Shown: positions 20,941 to 29,739 of the stretch, piece by piece
Layout: the number at the start of each line of letters is the position of its first letter
Position numbering within the stretch: position 1 is the stretch's first letter
Assembly: GCF_004378255.1 (NCBI RefSeq)
Contig: NZ_SNQG01000002.1
Location: forward strand, 248,001 to 312,000
From: Mucilaginibacter phyllosphaerae
Lineage (GTDB): Bacteria; Bacteroidota; Bacteroidia; Sphingobacteriales; Sphingobacteriaceae
Direction: 5' to 3'
DNA: 64,000 nucleotides
The notes under the pieces: model-generated
Database searches by the model: none
What the model was told of the DNA's origin: nothing
Seen by the model: only the letters and a program-made list of their open reading frames with translations
Program-made: the position numbers and the translations under genes

Positions 20941-22788
20941 ATGAGATTATCTCTTATCGATATTTCTATTATCGTGCTATACCTGTTAAGCACCATTTTT
21001 ATTGGTTTTTGGTACCGTAAAAAAGCAAGGCAGGATAAAGACAGCTACATGCTGGGCGGTAAAAGCCTGCCCTGGTATAAGCTGGGCTTAAGCGATGCAT
21101 CTGATATGTTTGATATCAGCGGTACCATGTGGATGGTAAGCCTTTGCTTTGTATATGGCATGAAAAGTATCTGGATCCCCTGGCTGTGGCCGGTATTTAA
21201 CCAGGTGTTTTTAATGATGTACCTGTCGCGCTGGCTGCGCCGTTCAAACGCTACCACAGGGGCCGAATGGCTGGCAACCAGGTTTGGCAAAACCGGCGCA
21301 GGTGTAACCAGTTCGCACCTGGTAGTTATTGCCTTTGCCTTGTTAAGCTGCCTGGGTTTTATGGCCTACGGCTTTATAGGCCTGGGTAAGTTCATCGAGA
21401 TCTTTATCCCCTGGGATCTGATAAAAGGTTATATCCCTTTTGATGTAGCGCCGCAATATGTACCGCATGTTTACGGTATCATATTTACGCTGTTTGCCAT
21501 GTTCTACTCCATATTAGGGGGCATGCACAGCATCGTAACCGGCGATATGATCAAATACGCCATCATGACGGTTGCCTGCATCTGGATAGGCTTTATAGCG
21601 GCAGGCCAGTTAAGCAGCCATCATTTAAACGTGCCGGGCGGCTGGTACAGTCCGTTTTTTGGCAAGCACCTGGGGCTAAACTGGTCGGGCATTATTACCG
21701 AGGTTAACCAGAAGATAGAAAGCGACGGCTACTCGCTGTTTGCCTACTTTTTTATGATGATGACCTTTAAAGGTTTTTTTGCTGCCCTGGCAGGCCCTGC
21801 GCCAAACTACGATATGCAAAAGATCTTATCTACCCGCTCGCCCGAGGAGGCCAGCAAAATGAATGGTTTTGTAAGCGTTATCCTGTTGCCTATCCGTTAT
21901 ACATTGATCATCAGCTTAACCACATTAGGGTTGATCTATTACCGCCAGATGAACCTGGCCGATGGCAGCGGCGCTATCGATTTTGAACGCATCCTGCCGG
22001 CAGTGATCAATAGCTTTTTACCCGTTGGGCTGGTAGGTTTACTGCTTGCCGGTTTGTTAGGCGCCTTTATGAGCACCTTTAGCGGTACCATGAATGCCGC
22101 CCAGGCTTATATTGTAAACGATATTTATATTAAATATGTAAACCCGGCTGCATCCACCAAAAAAATCATCGGTATGAATTACCTGGTGGGGATAGTGGTG
22201 GTAGCCGTAGGGGTAATACTCGGCTTTTTTGTAAAAGATATTAACAGCGTGCTGCAATGGATCGTATCTGCCCTGTATGGTGGTTATATAGCAGCTAATG
22301 TGCTTAAATGGCATTGGTGGCGCTTTAATGCCAGCGGCTTTTTCTGGGGGATGCTTGCCGGTATTATGGCAGCAATGGCGCTTTCGTTACTGGTAACGTT
22401 TAAGGTTATCCCCGAAGGGCAGCTTTTATACTGGTTCCCGGCGTTGTTTCTGGTGTCGCTGGCCGGGTCGGTCATCGGCTCGTATGCCACGCCGCCAACA
22501 GATGCCGCCGTGCTGCAATCCTTTTACACCAATGTAAGGCCCTGGGGGTTTTGGGAGCCGGTTAAGCAAATTGCGCTGGCTAACGATCCATCTTTTCAGC
22601 CCAATAAAAATTTTAAGCTAAATATGTTTAATGTGGTTGTAGGCACTATTGCACAATGCTGCCTAACCATATTGCCCATGTACCTGGTGCTTTGGCAAAA
22701 AACGCCATTGTTAATTACCATAGCCATTTTGGCGGTAATGATGCTGATACTGAAAAGAACCTGGTGGAACAAACTAAAAGAATATTAA
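20941..22788 (+). CDS. Sodium/solute symporter (SSS family), probable mannosyl-disaccharide importer
   Basis: A 615-residue polytopic inner-membrane protein with about 13-14 helices. SSS family features include the N-terminal IIVLYLLSTIFIGFWYRKKA, SYMLGGKSLPWYKLGLSDAS, a long core with LGGMHSIVTGDMIKYAIM, and LLGAFMSTFSGTMNAAQAYIVNDIY in the sodium-site helix. It is larger than classic SGLT-like bacterial proteins because of the C-terminal extension with two more helices. It is the first gene of a tight operon: the phosphorylase gene starts 9 bp later. In Bacteroides fragilis a sugar/cation symporter is likewise encoded with the mannanase, phosphorylase and epimerase genes, from memory. Cargo here is probably mannobiose-type disaccharides. 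Confidence 0.9.
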   Translation: MRLSLIDISIIVLYLLSTIFIGFWYRKKARQDKDSYMLGGKSLPWYKLGLSDASDMFDISGTMWMVSLCFVYGMKSIWIPWLWPVFNQVFLMMYLSRWLRRSNATTGAEWLATRFGKTGAGVTSSHLVVIAFALLSCLGFMAYGFIGLGKFIEIFIPWDLIKGYIPFDVAPQYVPHVYGIIFTLFAMFYSILGGMHSIVTGDMIKYAIMTVACIWIGFIAAGQLSSHHLNVPGGWYSPFFGKHLGLNWSGIITEVNQKIESDGYSLFAYFFMMMTFKGFFAALAGPAPNYDMQKILSTRSPEEASKMNGFVSVILLPIRYTLIISLTTLGLIYYRQMNLADGSGAIDFERILPAVINSFLPVGLVGLLLAGLLGAFMSTFSGTMNAAQAYIVNDIYIKYVNPAASTKKIIGMNYLVGIVVVAVGVILGFFVKDINSVLQWIVSALYGGYIAANVLKWHWWRFNASGFFWGMLAGIMAAMALSLLVTFKVIPEGQLLYWFPALFLVSLAGSVIGSYATPPTDAAVLQSFYTNVRPWGFWEPVKQIALANDPSFQPNKNFKLNMFNVVVGTIAQCCLTILPMYLVLWQKTPLLITIAILAVMMLILKRTWWNKLKEY

Positions 22789-22797
22789 GATAGATAA

Positions 22798-23985
22798 ATG
22801 ACACAGCAATTTAAAGACAGACTGGCCGCATTAGAGCAGGCATATACGCAGCTTATTCATATAAACAACGAGGTAGACGGGTTGGGCAACGGTATTTTTG
22901 ACCGTTACAAGCACCCGGTGATTACCGCGCAGCATGCGCCCATAACCTGGAAATACGACCTTGACCCTGCCACAAACCCCTACCTGATGGAGCGTTACAG
23001 TATCAACGCTGCCTTTAATGCAGGCGCCATAAAATTCAACAACAAATATGTAATGGTAGTAAGGGTAGAGGGTGCCGACCGTAAATCATTCTTCGCCGTG
23101 GCCGAAAGCCCTAACGGGATAGATCATTTTGAGTTTTGGGAACAACCCGTTACCATGCCCGAAACCGATGAGCCGGATACCAACCTGTACGATATGCGTT
23201 TAACCGCACATCAGGACGGCTGGATCTACGGACTGTTTTGCACCGAAAGGCGCGACCCCGAAGCGCCCGCGCATGACCAAAGCATGGCTATTGCAGCCTG
23301 TGGTATTGCCCGCACTAAGGATTTGCTTACCTGGGAGCGCCTGGCCGACCTGAAAACCAATTCGCCGCAGCAGCGCAACGTGGTTTTACACCCCGAATTT
23401 GTAAATGGTAAATACGCCCTTTACACCCGCCCGCAGGATGGTTTCATCAGCGCCGGTAAAGGCGGCGGCATTGGTTTCGGGCTTACTGACAGTATGGATA
23501 ATGCGGTGGTTGATCAGGAAACCATTATTGATAATAAACAATACCATACCGTTTACGAGGCCAAGAACGGGCAGGGCCCGGCACCCGTTAAAACAGAAAA
23601 AGGCTGGTTGCATTTGGCGCATGGCGTGCGCAATACGGCTGCCGGCCTGCGCTACACCCTGTATATGTTTATGACGGATCTGAACGACCTTACAAAGGTA
23701 ACCCATAAACCCGGTGGTTACTTTTTAGCGCCCGAGGGTGCCGAGCGTATTGGCGATGTATCAAACGTAGCCTTTTGCAACGGCTGGATAAAGGACGAGG
23801 ACGGCAAGGTGTTTATTTACTATGCCTCTTCAGACACCCGCATGCATGTGGCTACAACCACTATTGATAAACTGGTGGATTATGTGATGAACACCCCGGC
23901 AGACGGCCTGCGGTCGGCTGCATCTGTAAATGTTATCAACAGCATCGTTAATAAAAATAAAAGCCTTTTGGCCATACAATCATAA
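22798..23985 (+). CDS. GH130 4-O-beta-D-mannosyl-D-glucose phosphorylase
   Basis: Cytoplasmic inverting phosphorylase: mannosyl-beta-1,4-glucose plus phosphate gives alpha-mannose-1-phosphate and glucose. The 395 residues have no signal peptide and match GH130 subfamily 1 closely, with NPYLMERYSINAAFNAGAIK, VRVEGADRKSFFAVAESPNG, VYTRPQDGF-like YALYTRPQDGF, GGGIGFGL and IYYASSDTRMHVATTT. The catalytic Asp is Asp132 in LYDMRLTAH, within one residue of the B. fragilis enzyme as I remember it. Phosphate-binding Arg/His residues lie in RNVVLHPEF and HGVRN. It is translationally packed with its pathway partner, the 2-epimerase, which begins 3 bp downstream. Confidence 0.94.
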   Translation: MTQQFKDRLAALEQAYTQLIHINNEVDGLGNGIFDRYKHPVITAQHAPITWKYDLDPATNPYLMERYSINAAFNAGAIKFNNKYVMVVRVEGADRKSFFAVAESPNGIDHFEFWEQPVTMPETDEPDTNLYDMRLTAHQDGWIYGLFCTERRDPEAPAHDQSMAIAACGIARTKDLLTWERLADLKTNSPQQRNVVLHPEFVNGKYALYTRPQDGFISAGKGGGIGFGLTDSMDNAVVDQETIIDNKQYHTVYEAKNGQGPAPVKTEKGWLHLAHGVRNTAAGLRYTLYMFMTDLNDLTKVTHKPGGYFLAPEGAERIGDVSNVAFCNGWIKDEDGKVFIYYASSDTRMHVATTTIDKLVDYVMNTPADGLRSAASVNVINSIVNKNKSLLAIQS

Positions 23986-23988
23986 GCA

Positions 23989-25209
23989 ATGGAAACAATG
24001 GCCGGGCATACGATAAAAGATCAGCTGGAAACCTACCGCCAGCAACTGACCAGCGAACTGGCCAATATCCTGAATTATTGGATGGCCAATACGGTGGACG
24101 AGCAGCATGGTGGTTTTTACGGTAAAATAGATAACGATAATAACGTTATCCCGGCATCGCCCAAAGGTTCTGTTTTAAACGCCCGGATACTGTGGAGCTT
24201 CTCTGCCGCCTACAATCAAAACCCCGATGAGCGTTATCTGCAAATAGCAGCACGTGCTTACGCTTATATCATTAAATATTTTATGGATGCGGAGTATGGC
24301 GGCGTGTACTGGTCGGTTGATGATTTTGGGAACCCCTTAGATACCAAAAAGCAGGTTTACGCATCGGCATTTACCATTTATGCTTTAAGCGAATATTACA
24401 AGGCATCCGGCGTAGCCGAAGCAAAAAATAATGCGGTGGGCTTATATAAACTTTTGGTTGATAAAAGCTTTGACCGGGAGAAGACCGGTTACCTGGAAGC
24501 CTTTACCAAAGAATGGCAACCCATTGCCGACCTGCGCCTGAGTGCGAAGGATGCCAACGAGAAGAAAACGATGAATACCCACCTGCATGTGCTGGAAGCC
24601 TATACAACGCTTTACAGCATCTGGCCGGAGCAGGGATTATACAAACAGATACAAACGCTGATCCATAATTTTCTGGATCATATCATCGATAATAAAACCA
24701 GCCATTTGGTGCTGTTTTTTGATGAGGACTGGAATAAAAGATCGCAAACGGTATCCTACGGGCACGATGTAGAGGCAACCTGGCTGTTGCTGGAAGCCGC
24801 GGAGGCCATTGGTGATGATGAATTAATTGAAAAGGTGAAAAAGGTGTGTACCGCTATAACTGATGCCGTAAAAGAAGGCTTAGATGCAGATGGGGGCCTT
24901 TGGTACGAACTAGAACCTGCTGAAAAGCACCTGATAAAAGAAAAACACTGGTGGGTACAGGCCGAAGCAATGGTAGGCTTTTACAACACCTGGCAATTAA
25001 CTAATAAGGAGGAATACCTGGCTCTGTCGCTTCAAAACTGGGCCTTTGTTAAGCAGCATATATTAGATAAACAAAACGGCGAATGGTTTTGGGGTATTGA
25101 TGCCAATGGCGATGTAATGCAAACTGAAGATAAGGCCGGCATTTGGAAATGCCCATACCATAACAGCAGGGCCTGTATCGAAATAATTAAAAGGATAACC
25201 AAACAATAA
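23989..25209 (+). CDS. Cellobiose 2-epimerase (acting on mannobiose)
   Basis: Cytoplasmic epimerase of the AGE superfamily. It converts the reducing-end mannose of beta-1,4-mannobiose to glucose, making the substrate for the GH130 phosphorylase. The 406-residue (alpha/alpha)6 barrel shows the catalytic histidine set: THLHVLEAY (His198/His200), YGHDVEATWLLLEAA (His259) and CPYHNSRACIE (His391). The spacing agrees with that of Ruminococcus albus cellobiose 2-epimerase as I recall it. Also typical are NARILWSFSAAY and KHWWVQAEAMVGF. No signal peptide. It starts 3 bp after the phosphorylase and ends 4 bp before the next gene. An N-acylglucosamine 2-epimerase activity is the alternative, disfavoured by the context. 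Confidence 0.93.
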   Translation: METMAGHTIKDQLETYRQQLTSELANILNYWMANTVDEQHGGFYGKIDNDNNVIPASPKGSVLNARILWSFSAAYNQNPDERYLQIAARAYAYIIKYFMDAEYGGVYWSVDDFGNPLDTKKQVYASAFTIYALSEYYKASGVAEAKNNAVGLYKLLVDKSFDREKTGYLEAFTKEWQPIADLRLSAKDANEKKTMNTHLHVLEAYTTLYSIWPEQGLYKQIQTLIHNFLDHIIDNKTSHLVLFFDEDWNKRSQTVSYGHDVEATWLLLEAAEAIGDDELIEKVKKVCTAITDAVKEGLDADGGLWYELEPAEKHLIKEKHWWVQAEAMVGFYNTWQLTNKEEYLALSLQNWAFVKQHILDKQNGEWFWGIDANGDVMQTEDKAGIWKCPYHNSRACIEIIKRITKQ

Positions 25210-25213
25210 ACCT

Positions 25214-26980
25214 ATGAAAAAACATTTTTTAAAAACAGGTATGGCAACGGTGCTTGCCCTTGCCTTGCTGCAATCTTGTAAAAAAGATGGCGCGCCAAAA
25301 GGCGACGGCGGCACCGGCGGCGGTACGGGTGATGGCGGCACAACGGTAATTACCCCGCCCAATAACCCCGATCTGGCAGCTACGCAGGGCTTCTTTTTAG
25401 ATGGCTGGCAGGCAAAAACCTTTACGGCGCCGTCGGCAGCAACAGTGGCTAAACCCGCAGCAGGCAATATATCTGCCACGGTAGATGTAAGCCAGGTAAT
25501 AAGCAAGGTATCAAAAAACCTGTATGGCAACAATACCAACCCGTTTATGAGCCAGTATGTAGATCAGCCGGTGCTGATGCAGCAGATCACAGATCTGGCG
25601 CCTAATATCCTGCGTTTCCCGGGGGGGAGCTTATCTGATGTTTATTTTTGGAAAGGCAGCAATAAAGCCCCCGATGATGCACCTGCAAAATTGCTTAACA
25701 GCGGCGGCGTTGCCGGCGATGCCAACTACTGGTATGGTAATAATACCGCCAACTGGACATTCACCTTAGATAATTATTATAAAGTTTTACAGCAAACCAA
25801 CAGCACCGGGTTAATTACGGTTAACTATGGTTATGCACGCTATGGCACGGGCAGCAAACCTGCCGAAACGGCTGCACATTTGGCAGCCGACTGGGTGCGG
25901 TACGATAACGGCCGCACCAAATATTGGGAAATTGGTAACGAAAACTATGGCAATTGGGAAGCCGGTTACCGGATAGACCCGGCGGCTAACCAGGATAGGC
26001 AGCCTGCAACATTAACCGGCAGCCTGTACGGCGCACATTTTAAAATATTTGCCGATTCGATGCGGAAAGCCGCCACCGAGGTAGGGAATACCGGTATAAA
26101 AATAGGCATGGTTACTACCGAAGATGAGGAGAAGAACAACGCATCGGTAATTATCCAGAACTGGAATGCCAATGCCATGAAAGAAAGCGGCAGCTCGCCC
26201 GATTTTTATGTGGTGCATAATTATTACACCCCTTTTCAGCAAAATTCATCGCCCGAGGTGATCTTGGCAACACCGGCAAAGGTTACGGCCAATATGATGG
26301 CATGGGTAAAAACGTCTATCCAGAATGCAGGGGTGCCGCAAAAACCGGTAGCGCTTGATGAATGGAATATATTTGCTACAGGCTCCAAGCAAATGGTATC
26401 AAACATTGCCGGGGTGCATGCCGTAATGGTGCTGGGCGAATTATTAAAAAACCAGTACAGCATGGCCGCCCGCTGGGACCTGGCAAACGGCTGGGATAAT
26501 GGGGACGACCACGGGATGTTTAACAACAGTATGAACACCAGCAACCCCGAACCCGGCGCACCCGCCTGGAATGCAAGGCCTGCGTTTTACTACATGTATT
26601 TTTTTCAGAAATATTTTGGCGACAGGATGGTTAACTCAACCGTAACGGGCAGTACAGATATTATCAGCTATGGCTCGTCCTATCAATCTGGCCAGGCCGG
26701 GGTTGTATTGGTAAACAAAGGCAGTACTGATAAGGTAGTTACGGTTAATATTAAAAACTTTGCGGCAGGCAGCAAGTATTATTACTATGAATTAAAGGGC
26801 GGTACAGATAATGCAACTTTTTCGCGTAAAGTATATGTGAATGGTACCGGCCCGGCAGGCGTATCCGGCGGGCCTTCAAACTTTAAAACTATAGCGGCCA
26901 ACAGCGCGGCTATAGCCGGCGGTATTATTGTTAATGTACCCGCCTACGGAAGCCTGTTTTTAGTGGCAGAAGGAAAATAA
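25214..26980 (+). CDS. Clan GH-A glycoside hydrolase lipoprotein, family unresolved
   Basis: A 588-residue surface lipoprotein (LALALLQSCKKDG, Cys at about 22) with a Gly/Thr-rich linker (GDGGTGGGTGDGG) and then a TIM-barrel hydrolase. Clan GH-A catalytic motifs are present: acid/base Glu243 in WEIGNENYGNW and nucleophile Glu383 in ALDEWNIF. ILRFPGGSLSDVYFW recalls GH51 and GH39, and the C-terminal 110 residues are a beta-sandwich. It differs from the true GH51 at 2277: there is no GQFxEH opening and there is a lipoprotein tail. Being in the core of a mannan operon, it may be a beta-mannanase or exo-enzyme of an unusual family, or an arabinofuranosidase for side chains. I cannot settle the family by eye. 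Confidence 0.75.
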   Translation: MKKHFLKTGMATVLALALLQSCKKDGAPKGDGGTGGGTGDGGTTVITPPNNPDLAATQGFFLDGWQAKTFTAPSAATVAKPAAGNISATVDVSQVISKVSKNLYGNNTNPFMSQYVDQPVLMQQITDLAPNILRFPGGSLSDVYFWKGSNKAPDDAPAKLLNSGGVAGDANYWYGNNTANWTFTLDNYYKVLQQTNSTGLITVNYGYARYGTGSKPAETAAHLAADWVRYDNGRTKYWEIGNENYGNWEAGYRIDPAANQDRQPATLTGSLYGAHFKIFADSMRKAATEVGNTGIKIGMVTTEDEEKNNASVIIQNWNANAMKESGSSPDFYVVHNYYTPFQQNSSPEVILATPAKVTANMMAWVKTSIQNAGVPQKPVALDEWNIFATGSKQMVSNIAGVHAVMVLGELLKNQYSMAARWDLANGWDNGDDHGMFNNSMNTSNPEPGAPAWNARPAFYYMYFFQKYFGDRMVNSTVTGSTDIISYGSSYQSGQAGVVLVNKGSTDKVVTVNIKNFAAGSKYYYYELKGGTDNATFSRKVYVNGTGPAGVSGGPSNFKTIAANSAAIAGGIIVNVPAYGSLFLVAEGK

Positions 26981-26988
26981 TTAAGCAT

Positions 26989-28260
26989 ATGAAAGCACGA
27001 TTTATTATAAATAGTTGTTTAGCTGTTACAACACTGGTATGGTTTGGCAGCAAGGCATCGGCACAAACGCCGGATGGCGCCGCGCCGGTTACTGTAGAAA
27101 AAGTAAAGCTGGTAACAGGTAACCTGGCGCCAACCCCGCCTATGGGGTGGAATACCTGGAACACCTTCCAGACACGGATTGATGAACCCCTGTTAAAGGG
27201 GATGGTTGATGCGTATGTATCATCGGGCATGCGCGATGCGGGCTACCGTTATTTTGTTTTGGATGATGGCTGGATGACCATGGAGCGCGACAGCAACGGT
27301 AATTTAGTGGCCGACCCGAAAAAATTCCCTAACGGGATGAAAGCCTTTGCCGACTATGTGCACAGCAAAGGCTTAAAATTCGGGATCTATAACTGCGCAG
27401 GTAATAAAACCTGTGCAGGCTATCCCGGTACACGCGGGCACGAATACCAGGATGCCAGATTATACGCATCATGGGGTGTTGATTTTTTGAAGTATGATTG
27501 GTGCAATACCGATAGCTTGAACGCAAGGGAGGCATATATTACCATGAGCTCGGCTTTAAAGGAAACCGGCCGGCCCATATTGTTCAGCCTTTGCGAATGG
27601 GGTAACCACCAGCCCTGGCTTTGGGCCAAAGGCGTAGGCGAACAATACCGCACTACCGGCGATATTACGGCTAATTTTACTGCTGATAAGCACATGGGCA
27701 CCTGGAGCGCGCTAAGTGTGCTTACTATTTTAGATAAGCAGCCCGCCATCCGCAAGTATAACGGCCCAAACCACTGGAACGACCCGGATATGCTGGAGGT
27801 TGGCAACGGTATGAGCTACGCCGAAGATAAGGCCCATTTTTCGCTTTGGTGCATGCTGGCAGCCCCGCTTGCCGCCGGGAACGATCTGCGTAAGATGTCT
27901 GCTCAAACCCAAGCTATCCTAACCAATAAAGAAGTTATCGATATAGATCAGGACGAGCTGGGCATTGCAGCTTATCCCGTAAAATTAGCCGATAGCGTGC
28001 AGCTGTGGGTTAAGCCGCTTAAAAACAATCAGCTTGCTTTATGCTTTTTAAACAGGTCGTCATCAGTGCAAAAAATAAATATTAAATGGAGCGACCTGGA
28101 TATAACCAATGCAGAGGCGGGTAGCAGCATCAAGTTCGCCGAAAATAAATATGCCCTGCGCGATCTTTGGCTTAAAAAGAACGTAGGTACCACAAAGGCT
28201 GCGTTTAAACAGGATCTTCCGTCGCACGATGTGGTGATGCTGAAACTTACTAAATTATAA
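26989..28260 (+). CDS. GH27 alpha-galactosidase, secreted
   Basis: Removes alpha-1,6-galactose branches from galactomannan or galactoglucomannan, probably in the periplasm. The 423 residues have a signal peptide (NSCLAVTTLVWFGSKASAQ) and classic GH27 motifs: PPMGWNTWNTF, YFVLDDGWM, GLKFGIYNCAG. The nucleophile is Asp170 in LKYDWCN and the acid/base Asp265 in WNDPDMLEVGN. The C-terminal beta-sandwich is complete and ends VVMLKLTKL. It starts 8 bp after the preceding hydrolase gene and precedes the GH26 mannanase gene by 12 bp. The presence of an alpha-galactosidase is the main hint that the natural substrate is galactose-substituted. Confidence 0.95.
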   Translation: MKARFIINSCLAVTTLVWFGSKASAQTPDGAAPVTVEKVKLVTGNLAPTPPMGWNTWNTFQTRIDEPLLKGMVDAYVSSGMRDAGYRYFVLDDGWMTMERDSNGNLVADPKKFPNGMKAFADYVHSKGLKFGIYNCAGNKTCAGYPGTRGHEYQDARLYASWGVDFLKYDWCNTDSLNAREAYITMSSALKETGRPILFSLCEWGNHQPWLWAKGVGEQYRTTGDITANFTADKHMGTWSALSVLTILDKQPAIRKYNGPNHWNDPDMLEVGNGMSYAEDKAHFSLWCMLAAPLAAGNDLRKMSAQTQAILTNKEVIDIDQDELGIAAYPVKLADSVQLWVKPLKNNQLALCFLNRSSSVQKINIKWSDLDITNAEAGSSIKFAENKYALRDLWLKKNVGTTKAAFKQDLPSHDVVMLKLTKL

Positions 28261-28272
28261 CAGGCTATATAT

Positions 28273-29400
28273 ATGAAAAATATTTTTCGGTACGCTGTTA
28301 CTGCAATTCTGTTAACTTGCGGTATCCCGGTTATGGCACAATTGTATAATCCTTGCGACAGGCAGGCCACTTATGAAACCAAACAGCTGTTTTACAGTAT
28401 GCAGCGTTTGGTTGGGGCAGGCGCTATTTTTGGCCACCATGATGATACCGCCTACGGGGTGGGCTGGTGTTACGAGCCCAACCGGTCGGACGTGAAAAGC
28501 GTTACCGGTTCCTACCCGGCTATGTATGGTTGGGACCTGGCCAAGATAGAGCACGACAGCGCTAATGATATCAACGGCATCCCGTTCAAACTGCAAAAAA
28601 AGCTGGTGCGCGAGGCTTACGATCGTGGTGGTATCAATACTTTTTGCTGGCATATGGATAACCCAACAAACGGTAAAACCGCCTGGGATACTACCAACCG
28701 CAGTGTTAAAGAGTTATTACCGGGCGGCGCCTATCATGAGGTGTATGTAAAATGGCTGGAAAAAGGGGCCGATTATATGGCCGGCCTGAAAGGTGAAAAT
28801 GGCGAGCAGATCCCGATACTCTTCCGCCCGTTTCATGAGCTTACCGGTAACTGGTTTTGGTGGTGCGCCAATACCAGCACCCCCGAAGAGTTTATACAGC
28901 TTTGGCGTTTTACGGTTGATTATATGCGCAACACTAAAAAGCTGCACAACCTGCTGATTGTATTTTCGGTGGCTGATTTTAACAGCGAGGCCGATTTTAT
29001 GCTGCGCTACCCCGGTGATGCTTATGCCGATTTTATAGGCTTTGATAATTACTGCTATAAAAGCGTGCCCGATTACCAGGCCAAGCTGGATATGCGCCTG
29101 GGTATTTTAGATGTGGTTGCTGCCAAAACCCATAAGCTTGCCTGCCTGCCCGAAACCGGGTACGAGCAGATCCCGCAGGCCGACTGGTGGACCAAAGTTT
29201 TGCTGCCAACGCTTGCCAGGCATAAAACATCCTACGTAATGGCCTGGCGCAACGGCCGGCCCGACCATTATTATGTACCCTACCCCGGCCAGGTAAGCGA
29301 GGGTGATTTCAGGTCGTTTTTTGGTGATCCGAGGACGATTTTTGGTAACAGATTGGCGCCCTTAGCCGTGTATGGCCGGTACATGTCATCACAAAAATAA
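28273..29400 (+). CDS. GH26 endo-beta-1,4-mannanase
   Basis: Cleaves the beta-1,4-mannan backbone. The 375 residues contain a signal peptide (AVTAILLTCGIPVMAQ; no lipobox Cys at the end), followed by the GH26 barrel: MQRLVGAGAIFGHHDDTAYG, WHMDNP, the acid/base Glu189 in LFRPFHELTGNWFWW and the nucleophile Glu294 in CLPETGYEQIP. A characteristic end, YVMAWRNGRPDHYYVPYPG, is also present. In B. fragilis, ManA of the same family is encoded with the phosphorylase and epimerase (memory). It could give mannobiose, which then enters via the symporter. Last enzyme gene of the operon that starts at 20941. Confidence 0.95.
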   Translation: MKNIFRYAVTAILLTCGIPVMAQLYNPCDRQATYETKQLFYSMQRLVGAGAIFGHHDDTAYGVGWCYEPNRSDVKSVTGSYPAMYGWDLAKIEHDSANDINGIPFKLQKKLVREAYDRGGINTFCWHMDNPTNGKTAWDTTNRSVKELLPGGAYHEVYVKWLEKGADYMAGLKGENGEQIPILFRPFHELTGNWFWWCANTSTPEEFIQLWRFTVDYMRNTKKLHNLLIVFSVADFNSEADFMLRYPGDAYADFIGFDNYCYKSVPDYQAKLDMRLGILDVVAAKTHKLACLPETGYEQIPQADWWTKVLLPTLARHKTSYVMAWRNGRPDHYYVPYPGQVSEGDFRSFFGDPRTIFGNRLAPLAVYGRYMSSQK

Positions 29401-29469
29401 GCAGCTATACCCCGCTGAAATAAAACTTAATACCGGGCCGCCTGTTCTACCTATCCAAACAAATATATT

Positions 29470-29739
29470 ATGAATGCTTATCAGCAAAAGTGGTTGGATG
29501 TATTACAGGGGGCCGGCCTTAAGGATTGGAAGATAGAAGCACATGGCGATGATATCCATATAGATATGCCCCATGTAACCGATTTGAAATTGATAAGGGA
29601 TAACCTGCCCGCCACCCTGGGGGCTATCTCTTTGGATATCAGCCTGCCCCACGAACGGTTGAAGTTCATCTTTCATAACGGCTACGAAAATTTTGAGTAT
29701 GTGCTTAACCCAAACGCCGCCGATCTGAACAAGGAATAA
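29470..29739 (+). CDS. Small protein of unknown function at the end of the mannan operon
   Basis: An 89-residue soluble protein (MNAYQQKWLDVLQGAGL...) without signal peptide or membrane helix. It has an alternating pattern of charged and hydrophobic residues suggestive of a compact alpha/beta fold (KIEAHGDDIHIDMPH, then LGAISLDISLPHERLKFIFHNG). It lies 69 bp after the mannanase gene on the same strand and its stop touches the stop of the convergent MFS gene, with no spacer. Codon use looks like its neighbours. I recognise no family. Confidence 0.65.
   Translation: MNAYQQKWLDVLQGAGLKDWKIEAHGDDIHIDMPHVTDLKLIRDNLPATLGAISLDISLPHERLKFIFHNGYENFEYVLNPNAADLNKE

Noticed and set aside
25063..25539. 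158-codon minus-strand open frame
   Set aside because: Antisense to the end of the epimerase gene and the start of the GH-A lipoprotein gene; Pro/Ser repeats arise from the Gly/Thr linker on the other strand.
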